Below, one piece after another: positions 14,803 to 37,221 of a stretch of DNA of 64,000 nt. Origin of the DNA: Lota lota (taxonomy: Eukaryota > Chordata > Actinopteri > Gadiformes > Lotidae); NCBI GenBank assembly GCA_026745465.1, contig JACYXH010000826.1, forward strand, positions 487,501-551,500, given 5' to 3'. The first letter of the stretch is position 1. Each line of letters begins with the position of its first letter. Below the pieces are notes generated by a model. That model worked only from the letters and a program-made list of their open reading frames with translations. It had not been told where the DNA came from and did not search any database. The translations under genes and the position numbers were made by a program.

Positions 14803-17800
14803 AAGCTGATTCACACTTATGCAGACCCCACGTTTGCCAAGATCCACGACTCTGATCTTTGCAGGGCTGCCCACGTTTAAACTTCCGTCATGTTAACGTG
14901 TACACAAGGGGGCAGTATAGCATTCCAATGACAAATGTATATGAATCTACAAGCAAATCCGGAAGTCTGCTCCATGTGCAGTCATTTTATTCTTGTTTTC
15001 TGGCTGTCAGAAACCAAACCAAACACTATGCCTGTTTCCCGCTCAACCAATCCCTCTCTCCAATCCCTCTCTCTCTCGTTGCTCCATCCTCCCTAAGACT
15101 ACTACAGGGACTCCCCGGTTGCATTGCCCTTCTCCTCTGATAGATCATTTGGTTTTCTCCTCTCCACTTCATTGTTCACGATGCGGTTTCTTTCTTCTGA
15201 GTCACTCTGCTTGTGATGCTCTCTCTTCTCTCTGCATATCATCTCTACTGCATCCCAGGGGTGCTCATTTGATTGGACCCCTTTGATGTTTTTGTGGTAT
15301 GACTTGCGATATTTGAAGTTGAAGCTAGTCTTTGAAAAATTATCTTAATGCTCCCAGCGATTCACTAGGAATTCACAAGGCAAAACGTCTAATAAGTGAT
15401 AGTTACTAAAAATATCATCACTTTTAAGGCTTTTTATGTGTGTGTGTGTCTGTGTGTGTGTGTGTCTGTGTTTGTGTGCATACATGTGTATGTATGTGTG
15501 TATGTGATTGTTTGTGCAGGATGGTGGCATTGCCCCTAGCCTCTCTGCTAGGGGTGAAGGAGACGGTACGACTCCCAGTTTCTCACAACCCTACGCTGGA
15601 GTCCTTCTACTGTAACACTAGCAAGAACCCCACCCAGGTAGGAACACACACACACATTCATGCATACTCACACACCAACAACCACACACACACAGACATA
15701 CACAATCACCCATGTTCTGATATAAATATTCACAAATGTGTAGATTGTGTATTTGTCAATAAATAAATGTATTGCAAAACTTGCACCTGATCTGTGGAAG
15801 AAAGAGAGCAGAGCAGAGAGGAGGGTTGGGGCGGGATGAACCAATCAGAAATCGGAAGACAAAGTGCTCTTTTGGTCTGCTGTCTCACACGTCCCAAGTG
15901 GTGCTCAGATTGAGTGACATTGATTAAGTAATTTGTTAATTAAAACACAAGGCAATTAACTGTGTTAATTGCGGTTTGGCTTCAAAAGGCACCTTAGAAT
16001 TTGAGTCTATTCCATAGCCAGCGGGACCTACTTTACGCTAACAACAAAACATAGCTGCACGAACGTAGCATCGTTATGGCAACAAATTTAAAGATAAATA
16101 ATTTATCTTTAAATTACTTATTGACTGAAGTGCACTATTAAGGTGATGAATCATCTGGGTTTGTGTAAATGACACATAGAACAGATAAACTCATAAGCAA
16201 CGTGAACTGTGCTTATCTTTTAAACATTAATATACCTCATCACAGCGTTCATGCATAACATACAGGAAATATATCTGCATGTCACAGAAATTGAAATAAG
16301 ATCATATGATAATTGAGGTTATTTCATAACCAGAAAATATCCTTCCCCTATTCTATTCCCTAAAAACACTACTACAGTAAATGCTAATACCCTTCCCCTC
16401 AGAGCGCGACGGAGAGTCTCTGTAAGCAGACGGGCTGCTCAGAGCGACAAGTGCAGCGCTGGTTCAGGAGACGCCGGAACCAGGACCGACCCAGCATGAT
16501 CAAGAAGTTCAAAGAAGCCAGGTACCGCTGAAAGACATAAACGCACATTGGATGCACATATGCATACACGCACATAACATGTGGGCACACTTACATAACT
16601 GGTTGGAACAGCTGACCCCAGTCGTTGTCTATAAATAACTCACATATATATATATATATAATGTCACTCTGCTGCTAGCTAGCATGCCTGCTTCCCGGCT
16701 ACTCGCACGCACACCCAAAAGCCAACTGCCAGCACACCATACCAAGACCCCTCTCTAACACGCACATGCTCTATCTCTCTCTCTCTAATCGCTCTCTCTA
16801 ATCGCTGTGTTATATTTAACTCTGGAGTGTTTACAGAAGCCAGAGCATAACTAATTTACTAACTAACTAACAGAGGGAGCTTAGGAGTGTGAATCCTGAG
16901 AGTGAAGGGCCTCAGCTTACAGGATTTACAGAGAAATACAGGCATTGACACATTAGATCCCAGCCCTTTAAGGCAGACCGGGGCATTGACCCACAGTCGG
17001 AGAGGCAGATACTGTACATACCGTTGCCCCACTGTCTAGTACTGATATGCTGGATATGCTGATGGTATAACACAGCATTCTCCCAGCATTTACAGCCTTT
17101 TAGCGCTAAAGCACATTGGTTCACACTAGTGTTGTCATGATACCAAAATTATGACTACGACACGATACCTGTCCTAAATATCTCGATACCGATACTGAAA
17201 CGATACCACGGCAAACATGTACAACATCGGGCGCGCAGACCGCCACCAAGGAGGTGTATTAGTAGTTTGCGTTCAGTCAAATTTAGTGCACTACTGTAGT
17301 GTGCAGGCTAATAATCCTGGGTTTGAGCTTCATCCCCATGAAGTGCAAGATTTACAGTTCATATAATTTGTTTATTTTTATGTTCAATACAATTTTAGTT
17401 GATGTGCTTTCGTGTTTGTTTCTTAATACATTTAGGTGTGTTTTTGACCATGAATATGTTTTTTATAACATTAATAATTAGATTATTGTAAATAATTAGA
17501 TCACGATCGTAGTGTTATTAAAGCTTCATAAGAAATTGTAAGAAATATCAATCATAATGTGCATTACACAACTGAAATAGGTCATTTGACACCATGGTAT
17601 AGTTCTGTCCGTCCGTCGCGTGTGACAGTGGAGATTATAGCGGCGAGAGGACCATCAAAAGAAGCTCTAAAATAATGACGAGTGAATACTCTTCGGCACA
17701 TGCGCACATTTGGCAAAGCAGTATCCTGTGTTTTGCAGTCAAACGTGTCTTCAAAGTGATATTTCTAAGTCTTTTGTTAATAATCAGTTTACCCGCCTGG

Positions 17801-18716
17801 ACTACTTCTAATTATAGCAAGCTACAAACACAGTCATATCGTTCAGTGTAGAAAGTTTTTTATAGATATCCTCCACTCGATGTTCGGTGAATGAAATAAA
17901 CAGAGCACTTCATTCAGACGAAGACTACGTGCTGTCAGTTTATTGAGTAACTTGCAGAAATGCCTCTGGTTCTCAAATGAAAGCTAGCATGCCAGCAGGG
18001 AGTGGATACAAAGCCCAGCGCACACACACACTGTCCCGCGGTCGCACATCGAAGCAACTAATAGGAAATAAGGCTTAAGACACACTCATTCTTAAAGTAC
18101 CGGTACTAATAAAATGAGGTATTGTACCATTTTAAATGGCAGGGTATTGTGATACGGTTCCAGTATCGGTATACTGTGCAACACTAGTTCACACACATGA
18201 TCTTAATACGATTGTGTGTTTACTGTTTTGACTGGTATTACAATATAGAACACAGAGCATAAACAGTTACACAAAAAACAAACATTATCATAGAATAATA
18301 GAATATAATAAAAAGACAAACAACCCTCTATACAAAGATGTTAAAGTATTGCATGAGCCTGAAATGGCCTGCATGGATAGTAATCAGCCTTCTCTTTACA
18401 TACAGTGCATGTCATTTCCGCTACATTTCATTGTCCTTATGGCCTCCCTGGTGTGTACATGGGTGTTTGCAGGTTGAAGTGAGGATGTGTTGTTTCACCG
18501 ACTTGCTTTATCGGCTTCGCAGCCAGCAGTAGAGTGTGAGCATGTGCATGTGTTGTAGCATGTTTGTCACTCCCTGGTCATGGTGTATCTTTCCCTGTGC
18601 ATGTATGACGACATAGCCCATGAATCGATCTGTTGTGTTTCTGGACACAATAAACTCACTGTGGCATGTCTCCCGGTTTCTCCCACAACTACTTCCACTG
18701 GTGTACCCCCTCCCTC

Positions 18717-18766
<50 letters not shown>

Positions 18767-21700
18767 CTGTTTCTTTCTCTCTCTCTCATTCTCTCTCTCT
18801 CTCCCTTTCTCTCTCTCTCTCCCTTTCTCTCTCTCTCCCTTGCCTCTCCCTCCCTTTCCCTCTCTTTCTTTCTTTATCTCTCTCCCTCCTCGCGCTCTCT
18901 CTCCCTCCTTTTTCCTGACACCACTGCCACTATCCACTCCACATCTTTCCATCATTTCCTGTGTGTGTGCTAAGCTGATATAATTATTGTTGTTGACCAT
19001 AACTAAATATATATCTATCTATCCATGCATAATATAGACAGGCTACAAATATTTTGATACAGTAAGAGCAATAAAAGGCTGTTGTCGTATTATTGTTGTG
19101 TACGAGATGTGTTGTGTGTGTTTGAGAGGGAGATGGAATGCGTCGTCGTTGTTGCATTCCACTAGAAAACATGTATCTTGGAATTCCCTCAATTGAGATG
19201 CAAGTTTGCATGTCTTATCTGTGTGTGTATTCTCTTTCAGTTGGAGATTTACCTTTTACCTTCTTGCTTTCATTGCTGGCCTGGCCGCCCTGATCGATGT
19301 GAGTAGTAGTTTTGAACGTTTACATCCAACCCCCTCTGTCACTTCCCAAGTATCTATGACAGTTGGTCTTCAATGTGATGAATCCACCTTATGATGACCT
19401 ATCCTGAGATGAGTCATCTGATATATAAGAAGAGCTGTCTCCATCTGTTACCTCAACCACTCTCTTCTTCTATTCTTGCTAGAAACCCTGGTTCTATGAC
19501 CTGAAGGAGATGTGGGAGGGGTTCCCTGTTCTGGTACAGGTCTTCTTTTGGTCATCCACCACACCACACTGAAGACACAATGCCAAAATAGAACTAAAAA
19601 AACAAAAAAACATTCAGCCATTGAACGATAATGAATATGCATTCACAGCAACATAAAATACCGTCTGTATTGCCGGACGTTGTAAACTCAAAAGGTTGTG
19701 TCTCTTTGTCTTCCACAGACTCTCCTGCCCTCCCAGTACTGGTACTACATGATAGAGCTGGGCTTCTACGTCGCTCTGCTCTTCAGCGTGGCCTCCGATG
19801 TCAAGCGAAAGGTGAGCCAACACTTCCAACCTTGATCAACTTATCCTGTCCTAACTATTGTTTATCTTTGGCCGTTATGGTTCCAAGAGGACATAGCAAA
19901 CTAACAGAAACACGAAGGTAAAATGTGAAGCATTTGTCACTGAAAATCAGGAGAATGTACGTGCAGTAGGACTGTAGTACTATTATTACTGTGGTACTCT
20001 TGACGTATCGTATAGAGTCTATACGATATGTCTGCAGTTTGTCTACAGTGAGGGAAAAAAGTATTTGATCCCCTGCTGATTTTGTACATTTGCCCACTGA
20101 CAAAGACATGATCAGTCTATAATTTTAATGGTAGGTTTATTTGAACAGTGAGAGACAGAATAACAACAAATAAATCCAGAAAAACACATGTCAAAAATGT
20201 TATAAATTGATTTGCATTTTAATTAGGGAAATAAGTATTTGACCCCCTCTCAATCAGAAAGATTTCTGGCTCCCAGGTGTCTTTTATACAGGTAACGAGC
20301 TGAGATTAGGAGCACACTCTTAAAGGGAGTGCTTTTAATCTCAGTTTGTTACCTGTATAAAAGACACCTGTCCACAGAAGCAATCAATCACATTCCAAAC
20401 TCTCCACCATGGCCAAGACCAAACAGCTCTCCAATGATGTCAGGGACAAGATTGTAGACCTACACAAGGCTGGAATGGGCAACAAGACCATCGCCAAGCA
20501 GCTTGGTGAGAAGGTGACAACAGTTGGTGCGATTATTCGCAAATGGAAGAAACACAAAATAATCAATCTCCCTCAGTCTGGGGCTCCATGCAAGATCTCA
20601 CCTCGTGGAGTTGCAATGATCATGAGAACGGTGAGGAATCAGCCCAGAACTACACGGGAGGATCTTGTCAATGATCTCAAGGCAGCTGGTACCATAGTCA
20701 CCAAGAAAACAATTGGTAACACACTACGCCGTGAAGGACTGAAATCCTGCAGCGCCTGCAAGGTCCCCCTGCTCAAGAAAGCACATATACTACAGACCCG
20801 TCTGAAGTTTGCCAATGAACATCTGAATGATTCAGAGGAGAACTGGGTGAAAGTGTTGTGGTCAGATTAGACCAAAATCGAGTTCTTTGGCATCAACTCA
20901 ACTCGCCGTGTTTGGCGGAGGAGGAGGAATTCTGCATATGACCCCAAGAACACCATCCCCACCGTCAAACATGGAGGTGGAAAGATTATGCTTTGGGGGT
21001 GTTTTTCTGCTAAGGGGACAGGACAACTTCACTGCATCAAAGGGACGAAGTACGGCACCATGTACCGTCAAATCTTGGGTGAGAACCTCCTTCCCTCAGC
21101 CAGGGCATTGAAAATGGGTCGTGGATTGGTATTCCAGCATGACAATGACCCAAAACACACGGCCAAGGCAACAAAGGAGTGGCTCAAGAAGAAGCACATT
21201 AAGGTCCTGAAGTGGCCTAGCCAGTCTCCAGACCTTAATCCCATAGAAAATCTGTGGAGGGAGCTGAAGGTTCGAGTTGCCAAACGTCAGGCTCGAAACC
21301 TTAATTACTTGGAGAAGATCTGCAAAGAGGTGGCCAACTACAAGAAACGGCTGACCTCTGTGATTGCAAACAAGGGTTTTGCCACCAAGTACTAAGTCAT
21401 GTTTTGCAGAGGGGTCAAATACTTATTTCCCTTATTAAAATGAAAATCAATTTATAACATTTTTGACATGTGTTTTTCTGGATATATTTGTTGTTATTCT
21501 GTCTCTCACTGTTCAAATAAACCTACCATTAAAATTATAGACTGATCATGTCTTTGTCAGTGAGCAAACGTACAAAATCAGCAGGGGATCAAATACCTTT
21601 TTCCCTCACTGTATACTATAAATAAATGTGTAAATAAAACATGTATCTATTCTTATTTATCTGTATTCTCTTAGAGTTACATAACTCCTTACACAAGACA

Positions 21701-23759
21701 TGGACACATTTCTGCCAAGATATGACATCCTATAATGCGTTGCTTTATGGAGTGCCTAGGTAAACACTATCAGCACACTATCGGGTATGAGTTGTTAGCA
21801 GACATTGGACTGCCCCCAAACTACTGTATTGGTGCACATGTGCTGTGTGTGCTTGTTGATGTGCCTAGTGTGTACATTTGTGTTTGTGTGTGTGTGAGTG
21901 TGTCAAGGCTCCTACCCACTATGCGACATTCAAAGTTTATTCAGATACATAAAGCATATATAAGGTTTGTTCAAGGGAAGATCACACTTCTGGCATGAAG
22001 AGGGTATACAGTTATCTTCCACAGCGTGAGAACGGCCACCAAGAGTCTCAGTGCTAACCTATAAGAGTGAAGCAAAATAGACTGGTAAACAGAAAATGGG
22101 AATTTACCAGCACACACAGTTAAAACAAAAAGAATACATACATGACACAACTCCCAACAGAGACAAAGTCATCCTTGATAAAGACAAGATATGGGAGTGA
22201 AATACATGCAGTGTCTGATACAGAAGTAGAGAACATTGAGGGACATTGATAAGTAGCATGATGATACATGGCGCAACTCCCAAAACAATCTATGCCATTT
22301 TATCACTGTTACTGTAATAACAGTGTCTAAACATTCACTTTATTACTGTTACCGAAATAACAGAGTCTAAACAGTCATTTAGAGATAACAGGAGTAAAAT
22401 CATATGTTTTTGACAGTCGCCACCAACCAGTTTGTGAACGTTCCACTCTGGTCCGAACGCACGTAACCCTCTTTTCATGACGTCGAAGCACCTTTTAGTT
22501 TACTGTTTGACATCACAACCAAGGGACACCAGCGACGAGGTGTGTGTCGATGTGTGAAGCTCCGTCTGAACAGCGGTTAATTATGATGTTGGCGTCCGAG
22601 AGAGGGTTATGCTTACCGGATACTTATAGTTGAAAGTCATGGTGTGTGAGGCATTTCACATACAACGTCGCTTATTATAACTCATACACAACAACAGTAG
22701 GCTACAAAGAAACATTTTTTTTTTTTATCTGTTCCAATACCAGCTGAAACAGGGATTTCACTTACACTTTAAATGGCTTAAACTGCTGCTTAAGGTGATA
22801 ATCTCAAAGATCTTCATTTAAATAAATGTCATTTAAGTCACAATCTATCGCCGACTGAGGTAACACAATGGTAATTGATCCTATGGCCCACTGATGGAAG
22901 CCTTTGCATTTAATGTATTATGAATGTTTAGAACTGGATGTCGGTGGCAACATTCCCACCATGCATTCAAATCATAACCAGCAGTGGTTGTTCCACCAGA
23001 AAGGACTGGTGGAAGACTCGCTCTTCAGCCCACTTGTGTGTGTGGCGGCTGTCGGGCTATTGGGTAACCTACAGGGTGGCTAGCTAACAGAACATGAGAA
23101 AGCAAAAGCAAAAATAAGATAAAGCAAAACCACATATGGATTATTCCATTATTTTCCCCCATTGGTGCCACCAAATAGAATGAAACAGAGATATTGGAGA
23201 TTGCCGCTTTAACCTTTTATTAACATGTAATTTTGTCTAAACCTGCAAAGACGCAGGCTTGAAACGGTACTTGAAACGTTCCAGTAGAAACGACTGCGCC
23301 ATTCATTAGAGTTGGCCATAAACCCAGCAGCTATTAAACAAATATACCTTGCACACTTCATTCCCATCTATGTGAATGGATGTTCCAGCGAAAGTTGCAC
23401 TATTATCCACTGTTTAAGAAGTGTGCAGAGTTTTCAGAGAAGTGGAGGATAATTGGATAGTAGAGTCTTCATGTGGTTACACCTGCATGTTCCCAATCGC
23501 CTAGTTAGGACCACCGATCTGATGGCAAGGCAAGTCTGATCGTCAAGACGCCGTTTAGTGTGTACTGCCGAAGTTGGCCCGACCTTAAAGTAGCCTAGAA
23601 AGCTTTAGAGGTTTGATTCTCTGCCCGAACCCAAGACCGGCCCGTGATTCAGGGCCTGGTCGGGTAGGAATTTCCCCTCCATTCTCTCGTGCCCAATCTA
23701 AGCTCAAGTGTGTGTGTTTATGTGCATATAGTGTAAATCAATGTTTGTGTTCGTGTGAT

Positions 23760-23842
<83 letters not shown>

Positions 23843-25348
23843 ATGTTTCGTACGTTTCAACATGTTTTTTGAGTGTGTGTGTGTTCGGGTAGTTTTGGGT
23901 TGCGTAGGGATATGGGCTATTTGGGTCAGCTTAACACAGAAGGGGCCAATCTTTGAGAAGGCATTTGGGGAAGCATTCTCCTCTGAAACACAGTCCCAAC
24001 AGTCCCAACAGACAATTATTATTATTATACACATTATAATAATACTCATACATTATACAAATTTGACATTGAAGTTACAACGCACTTTGTTGAAATGTGC
24101 GGTGTCTGAGGTGTAACTATTGTGCATTAATAATACAAATAAAAAAATAACCTTGTCTCATTCTGGTTATAATAAAACTATTCTAATAACCTTGTCATGC
24201 TGGTTGTATACTTAGATTGTTCTCATAAAGTCGCTTTGGATACAAAGTGTTGCTAATTGACCAAATTTAAATGTAACGTAAACACAATGTCAACATTAAA
24301 TCCAGTCACCTCTCCCTCCCAGGACTTCAAAGAGCAGATAATCCATCACCTAGCTACCATCGGACTGCTGTGCTTCTCCTGGTGTGTGAACTACATCCGT
24401 GCTGGAACGCTTGTCATGCTGCTGCACGACTCCTCCGACTACTTCCTCGAGGTTCGCCGTCACCACAAATTATTATTCCATTTGTGAATCTTATGCACAT
24501 ATGAACAATTTCAAAATTTCTTTCAATGGATGTGGTGAAGCTTAGAAAGCAACTCCTATGGAACCACTTGTGTTGCACTGCCACCTTGTGGCTGGGAATG
24601 TTTGAGATGTGACCTGAACCTTGAAAACTAATATCCCTCTCTTGTGTCCCACTGCCTTATCTAGTCTGCAAAGATGTTTAATTATGCTGGCTGGAGGACT
24701 ACCTGTAACTGTATCTTCATCATCTTTGCTGCCATTTTCATCATCACACGTCTTGTGATCTTCCCCTTCAAGTAAACACAGTTCACTCATGAAAAAATAT
24801 GTTAAGTTATTATATAAGTTAAGGTATCTGCTAAATTATTTTCCATGCGGAAAAGGTTTGCTGTATTAATGTTATGCTTTCATTCCAAAGGATCATGTAC
24901 TGCACGTGGGTCTATCCAGTGACAATCTACAAGCCCTTCTTCGGCTACTACTTCCTCAATGGCCTCATGTTTGTGCTGCAGCTTCTACATATATTCTGGG
25001 CCGTCCTCATCATACGCATGGCCATCCGCTTCCTGACCACCAATGTATGTGTGCACACAGGACTATGCAGACGAATAACACACTCACACAAACGTATACA
25101 GATTAACTGTTTGAAGATGTTCTGACCATAGCCAGAGCCTCAGAACAGATGTAGCGGGAGCTGCCCTTGATTAATTTACTAACCTTTTTTTTCTTCTTCA
25201 GGAGAAAGTAGATGATGAACGGAGTGACAAAGAGGAGACAGATGAGTCGGAAGAGGAAGAGAAGGATATAAAAAAAGAAACAATGACAAACGGAGCAGTG
25301 CAAAATGGATATGTGGCTTACAACAACAACCGTTGCAAGTCAGAGTGA
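14567..25348 (+). CDS. cers2: Ceramide synthase 2
   Basis: ER membrane enzyme that N-acylates sphinganine with very-long-chain (C20-C26) acyl-CoA. Exons: 14567-14739, 15520-15637, 16403-16521, 19241-19298, 19483-19533, 19719-19811, 24323-24451, 24665-24771, 24891-25044, 25202-25348; about 382 aa (human 380). The ATG lies two bases after the acceptor and gives [17 protein letters not shown], matching the family start. Residues about 70-130 form the Hox-like domain, ending [20 protein letters not shown]. The TLC domain follows, with the catalytic HH of IIHHLAT at about residues 212-213 and the Lag1-motif acidic residues in HDSSDY. The 11-residue specificity loop region is in the exon starting [10 protein letters not shown]. 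The C-terminal tail is acidic and Ser-containing ([16 protein letters not shown]), like the phosphorylated tail of CERS2. Odd: the N-glycosylation sequon NLT near human residue 19 is replaced by GLG. Introns 4 and 6 carry DNA transposons. Confidence 0.95.
14767..14801. repeat. Poly(C) tract, 35 nt
   Basis: An uninterrupted C run starting 28 bp after the donor of the first cers2 coding exon. The opposite strand is poly(G). Tract length may also reflect assembly uncertainty. Confidence 0.9.
16085..16115. repeat. AT-rich inverted repeat (14-bp arms)
   Basis: AATTTAAAGATAAA and its exact reverse complement are separated by three bases, in the cers2 intron before the exon at 16403. It could form a hairpin. 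No element boundary is visible around it. Confidence 0.7.
17127..18186. mobile_element. Non-autonomous hAT-like DNA transposon (MITE)
   Basis: The element is 1060 bp with terminal inverted repeats TAGTGTTG / CAACACTA, which continue imperfectly as TCATGATACC versus CACAGTATACC. It is flanked by a perfect 8-bp direct repeat, GTTCACAC, at 17119-17126 and 18187-18194. An 8-bp target duplication with TAGTGTTG ends is typical of hAT elements. No transposase reading frame is visible. It sits in the cers2 intron between 16521 and 19241. Confidence 0.85.
18718..18900. repeat. (CT)n / CT-rich microsatellite
   Basis: A clean CT run followed by CCCTTTCTCTC variants, in the same cers2 intron, about 340 bp upstream of the acceptor at 19239-19240. 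Confidence 0.9.
20046..21611 (+). mobile_element. Tc1/mariner transposon, fish Tc1 type
   Basis: About 1.57 kb with long terminal inverted repeats of about 200 bp each (20046-20249 and 21410-21611), beginning CAGTGAGGGAAAAAAG and ending with the inverse. It is flanked by TA at 20044-20045 and 21612-21613, the Tc1 target duplication. An imperfect inverted repeat of about 97 bp (20274-20370, arms CAGGTGTCTTTTATACAGG) precedes the transposase, as in other fish copies I recall. It is inserted in sense orientation in cers2 intron 6 (19811-24323). Confidence 0.95.
20409..21395 (+). pseudogene. Tc1 transposase, inactivated
   Basis: One frame runs from [20 protein letters not shown] through the paired-type helix-turn-helix region ([11 protein letters not shown]) and the DDE domain ([47 protein letters not shown]) to FATKY and a stop. 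The frame is broken by a TAG at 20868-20870, where related copies have Glu. There is an extra Arg codon in the VWRRRR run. The segment between KICKE and NYKKRL is about 13 residues shorter than in related copies I recall (which read EEWDKIPPEMCANLVT there). The DDE acidic residues still appear to be encoded. Confidence 0.9.
21614..24322 (+). other. Remainder of cers2 intron 6 (non-coding)
   Basis: No exon recognised. It holds a (TG)n run at 23761-23840, a short direct repeat around 22308-22380 (TTATTACTGTTAC / AATAACAG, two copies) and a dispersed fish repeat tail at 24229-24290 (GTCGCTTTGGATAC). Short frames over the TG run are artefacts. Confidence 0.6.
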
Positions 25349-25582
25349 AGCAGGACAATATTCAATTGTGAAGGACTCACATACCTCACCAAAAAAAAGA
25401 GGTAGAGAAGGGATGTTGGTTCTTGAAGTGGAGGAGACTTAACCATTTCTTAACAAAAAATACAAAGAAAGCTGATTATCAGAAAGGTGGAAGGGGACAA
25501 GATATAAACACTTATGTACAACTCAGGAGATGGATACACTACTTGAAGTGATGTGTTTTTGTAGTTTGCTCCAATGCTGCGT

Positions 25583-25610
25583 GGGGGGGGGGGGGGGGGG
25601 GGGGGGGGGG
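25583..25610. repeat. Poly(G) tract, 28 nt, in the cers2 3' UTR
   Basis: An uninterrupted G run about 235 bp after the cers2 stop codon, on the sense strand. It could form a G-quadruplex in the mRNA. Confidence 0.9.
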
Positions 25611-26672
25611 CTAGTCAACAGAGGAGTGGAGGTGTGAGCAAGACAAGCTGCATTGTAAACTGTCTTGTCATTGTTGTGTGCCTTCCAGCAAAACGTTGTA
25701 ACGTGTTCAAAACCATGTTCATGCTTTCCGTCTGTGGCCTTTTTATTTGATTTGTATTTTTTCTTTCAGCTCAAATCAGAAGAAGAGAGGACATATATCT
25801 TCTTATTTGTCTATCTATGCAATTATGAGTCTTCTCAGTTTCTTTGCACATTTTAATCTTTAAGATTCTAAAATACACACAGTAATGTACCTCTTCTCTG
25901 TTACTGCCATTCATACTATAGTATTGTCTGCATCCAGAAATAACAAGTGTTAAATTTTCCCTTTTAGCACTTTTTTTATTGTGTTAAAAAATGACAACTT
26001 TGTGAAGTTTTTCACTTCAGGGGTTTCTTAGCATTTAACAGTATGCTTAACTGTGTGTTATTTGGTGTAAAATACCAAACAGTGATGATTTGTTCATCTG
26101 GCTATTTCCTGTTAGTGAACCAAATAATCGATAAGTGGTCCAGTCAGCCAGGGAACTATGACCATGCATTGTATTTCCCATATTCATCCAATTATTTGCT
26201 GTCTCATTCCATTTAAATGACTACTTAACCAGAACATTTCCAGTTCTAAAAACTATGACTTTTTTCAGTTGTGTTTTTTGCAGAATCGACTTTGATTAAC
26301 CATTAACATCTGCGAATTAAGATTAGAGTTGAGCACAACTGCGGCAATATAATCAAGGTTTTTAGTTCCCTGTGTCAGAGTTGAATGTCTCTGGTTTAGC
26401 TGGAACCAATTACAGAGACTTGACCCTTTAATCATTGCTATAACACAATTATCCACCCATTGTGGAGAAATGGGAGTTTTGATTGGTCTGTAAGATTAAT
26501 TTTCAAAATTGTTCCATGTCTGTATTTTATTTAAATGCGGTCCAGATTGCTGTAGGTCTTTGCTTAAGAGCCAGAGCTATGGTATCCTTGGAAACACATT
26601 GTGTTGATGCTTGGATTTAAGGTTTAATTGTATGAAACATGTTTTACGGTTCTGCACTTAATTTATTTTCAA

Positions 26673-26678
26673 ATTAAA
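26673..26678 (+). terminator. cers2: Candidate cers2 polyadenylation signal (ATTAAA)
   Basis: ATTAAA about 1.3 kb after the stop codon. A second signal, AATAAA, follows at 27025-27030. Motif evidence only. Confidence 0.4.
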
Positions 26679-27339
26679 GATCATGAAATCATGTTTTACT
26701 CATAATGTCATTTCTATGATGAATACACAAAAGATAAAGTTGTATGTTGTGTTATTTTGTATGCTAAGTGCCTTATATGCAATATATAGGCTACCTCTCA
26801 CCTGTTCCTTTTACCCTCATCCACTCTTCATTCACTTCTTTGCTAAATATTCAAGAAGAAAAACAAGTCCTATCTTACTCCTCCTTTCTGTATTTCGTCC
26901 CTCTCGTCCAACTCTGCCCCATTCCACAACCATCATCAATTCTTACCAACTAGCCACCTCTCCCCATCAATACTATTAGTGTTCTTTTTTTTTTTTTTTT
27001 AAATGGTGCCTTAGTATTATTCATAATAAAAGCAAACATCCCAAAACTACATATCTTTGTTTCAAGTATTTATTCCTTCCCTGTTGTTACTTTGTGTTTG
27101 CATTATTATATAATCTTAATTGCTTACAAATGAGTTTCAGTTTCGGTTCCGCCTGAATGACTTGAAAACAAAAACATCAAATACCTTAGTAAAAAGTGAA
27201 TATTAGGAATATGTTACGTATAATTTAATATAGCTTCTTTATCCATAAAAAGAAAAAAACCTTCATGGATGTACCCAATGATATCAGCGAGGTGGAGAAA
27301 AACTGAATGTCCCACATTGTACGTCATTTGTATCCAACT

Positions 27340-27660
27340 TGTGTGCCGTCCAATAGTGTGTGTAGAACTGAATACATTGTAGCAGCTTGTATTGGCTTGC
27401 GCGACCAGCGCTAACCCGACACGCCATCTTGGATAGTTAGGGACTTTAAACCGGGGTGAATCGAGAAAGTGTCAGTAAATAAGATATATTATCTCTTTCT
27501 CAGAATTTGAATAGCTGGAGCTGTCAAAGTCAAAAGTAGGCTATGTGTCATGTCGTTGGATTTGGGCTCTTTTTAAAATAAAGGCTCCGGCGACAGAACA
27601 TTGACAGGAAACTAGTTAGCACCGAGCTAACACTGTTTTTTTTTTTTGGATTTTCCGTAG
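27340..27660 (+). promoter_or_regulatory. arnt: Probable arnt promoter
   Basis: CCAAT at 27350-27354, an inverted CCAAT (ATTGG) at 27391-27395 and a YY1-type CGCCATCTTG at 27422-27431 lie within about 350 bp of the first arnt codon. The base composition is locally CpG-richer (GCGCGACCAGCG). This is typical of a TATA-less housekeeping promoter. The start site is inferred. Confidence 0.55.
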
Positions 27661-27693
27661 CTGAAGTTGTTTTGTTTGTTTATGTTATCCAAT

Positions 27694-37221
<9,528 letters not shown>

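Larger units (their letters stand above)
25349..26690 (+). other. cers2: cers2 3' UTR
   Basis: Non-coding sequence after the TGA. It contains a 28-nt poly(G) run at 25583-25610 and AT-rich sequence. ATTAAA at 26673-26678 and AATAAA at 27025-27030 are the candidate polyadenylation signals. No competing gene is seen before the arnt promoter. Confidence 0.55.
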
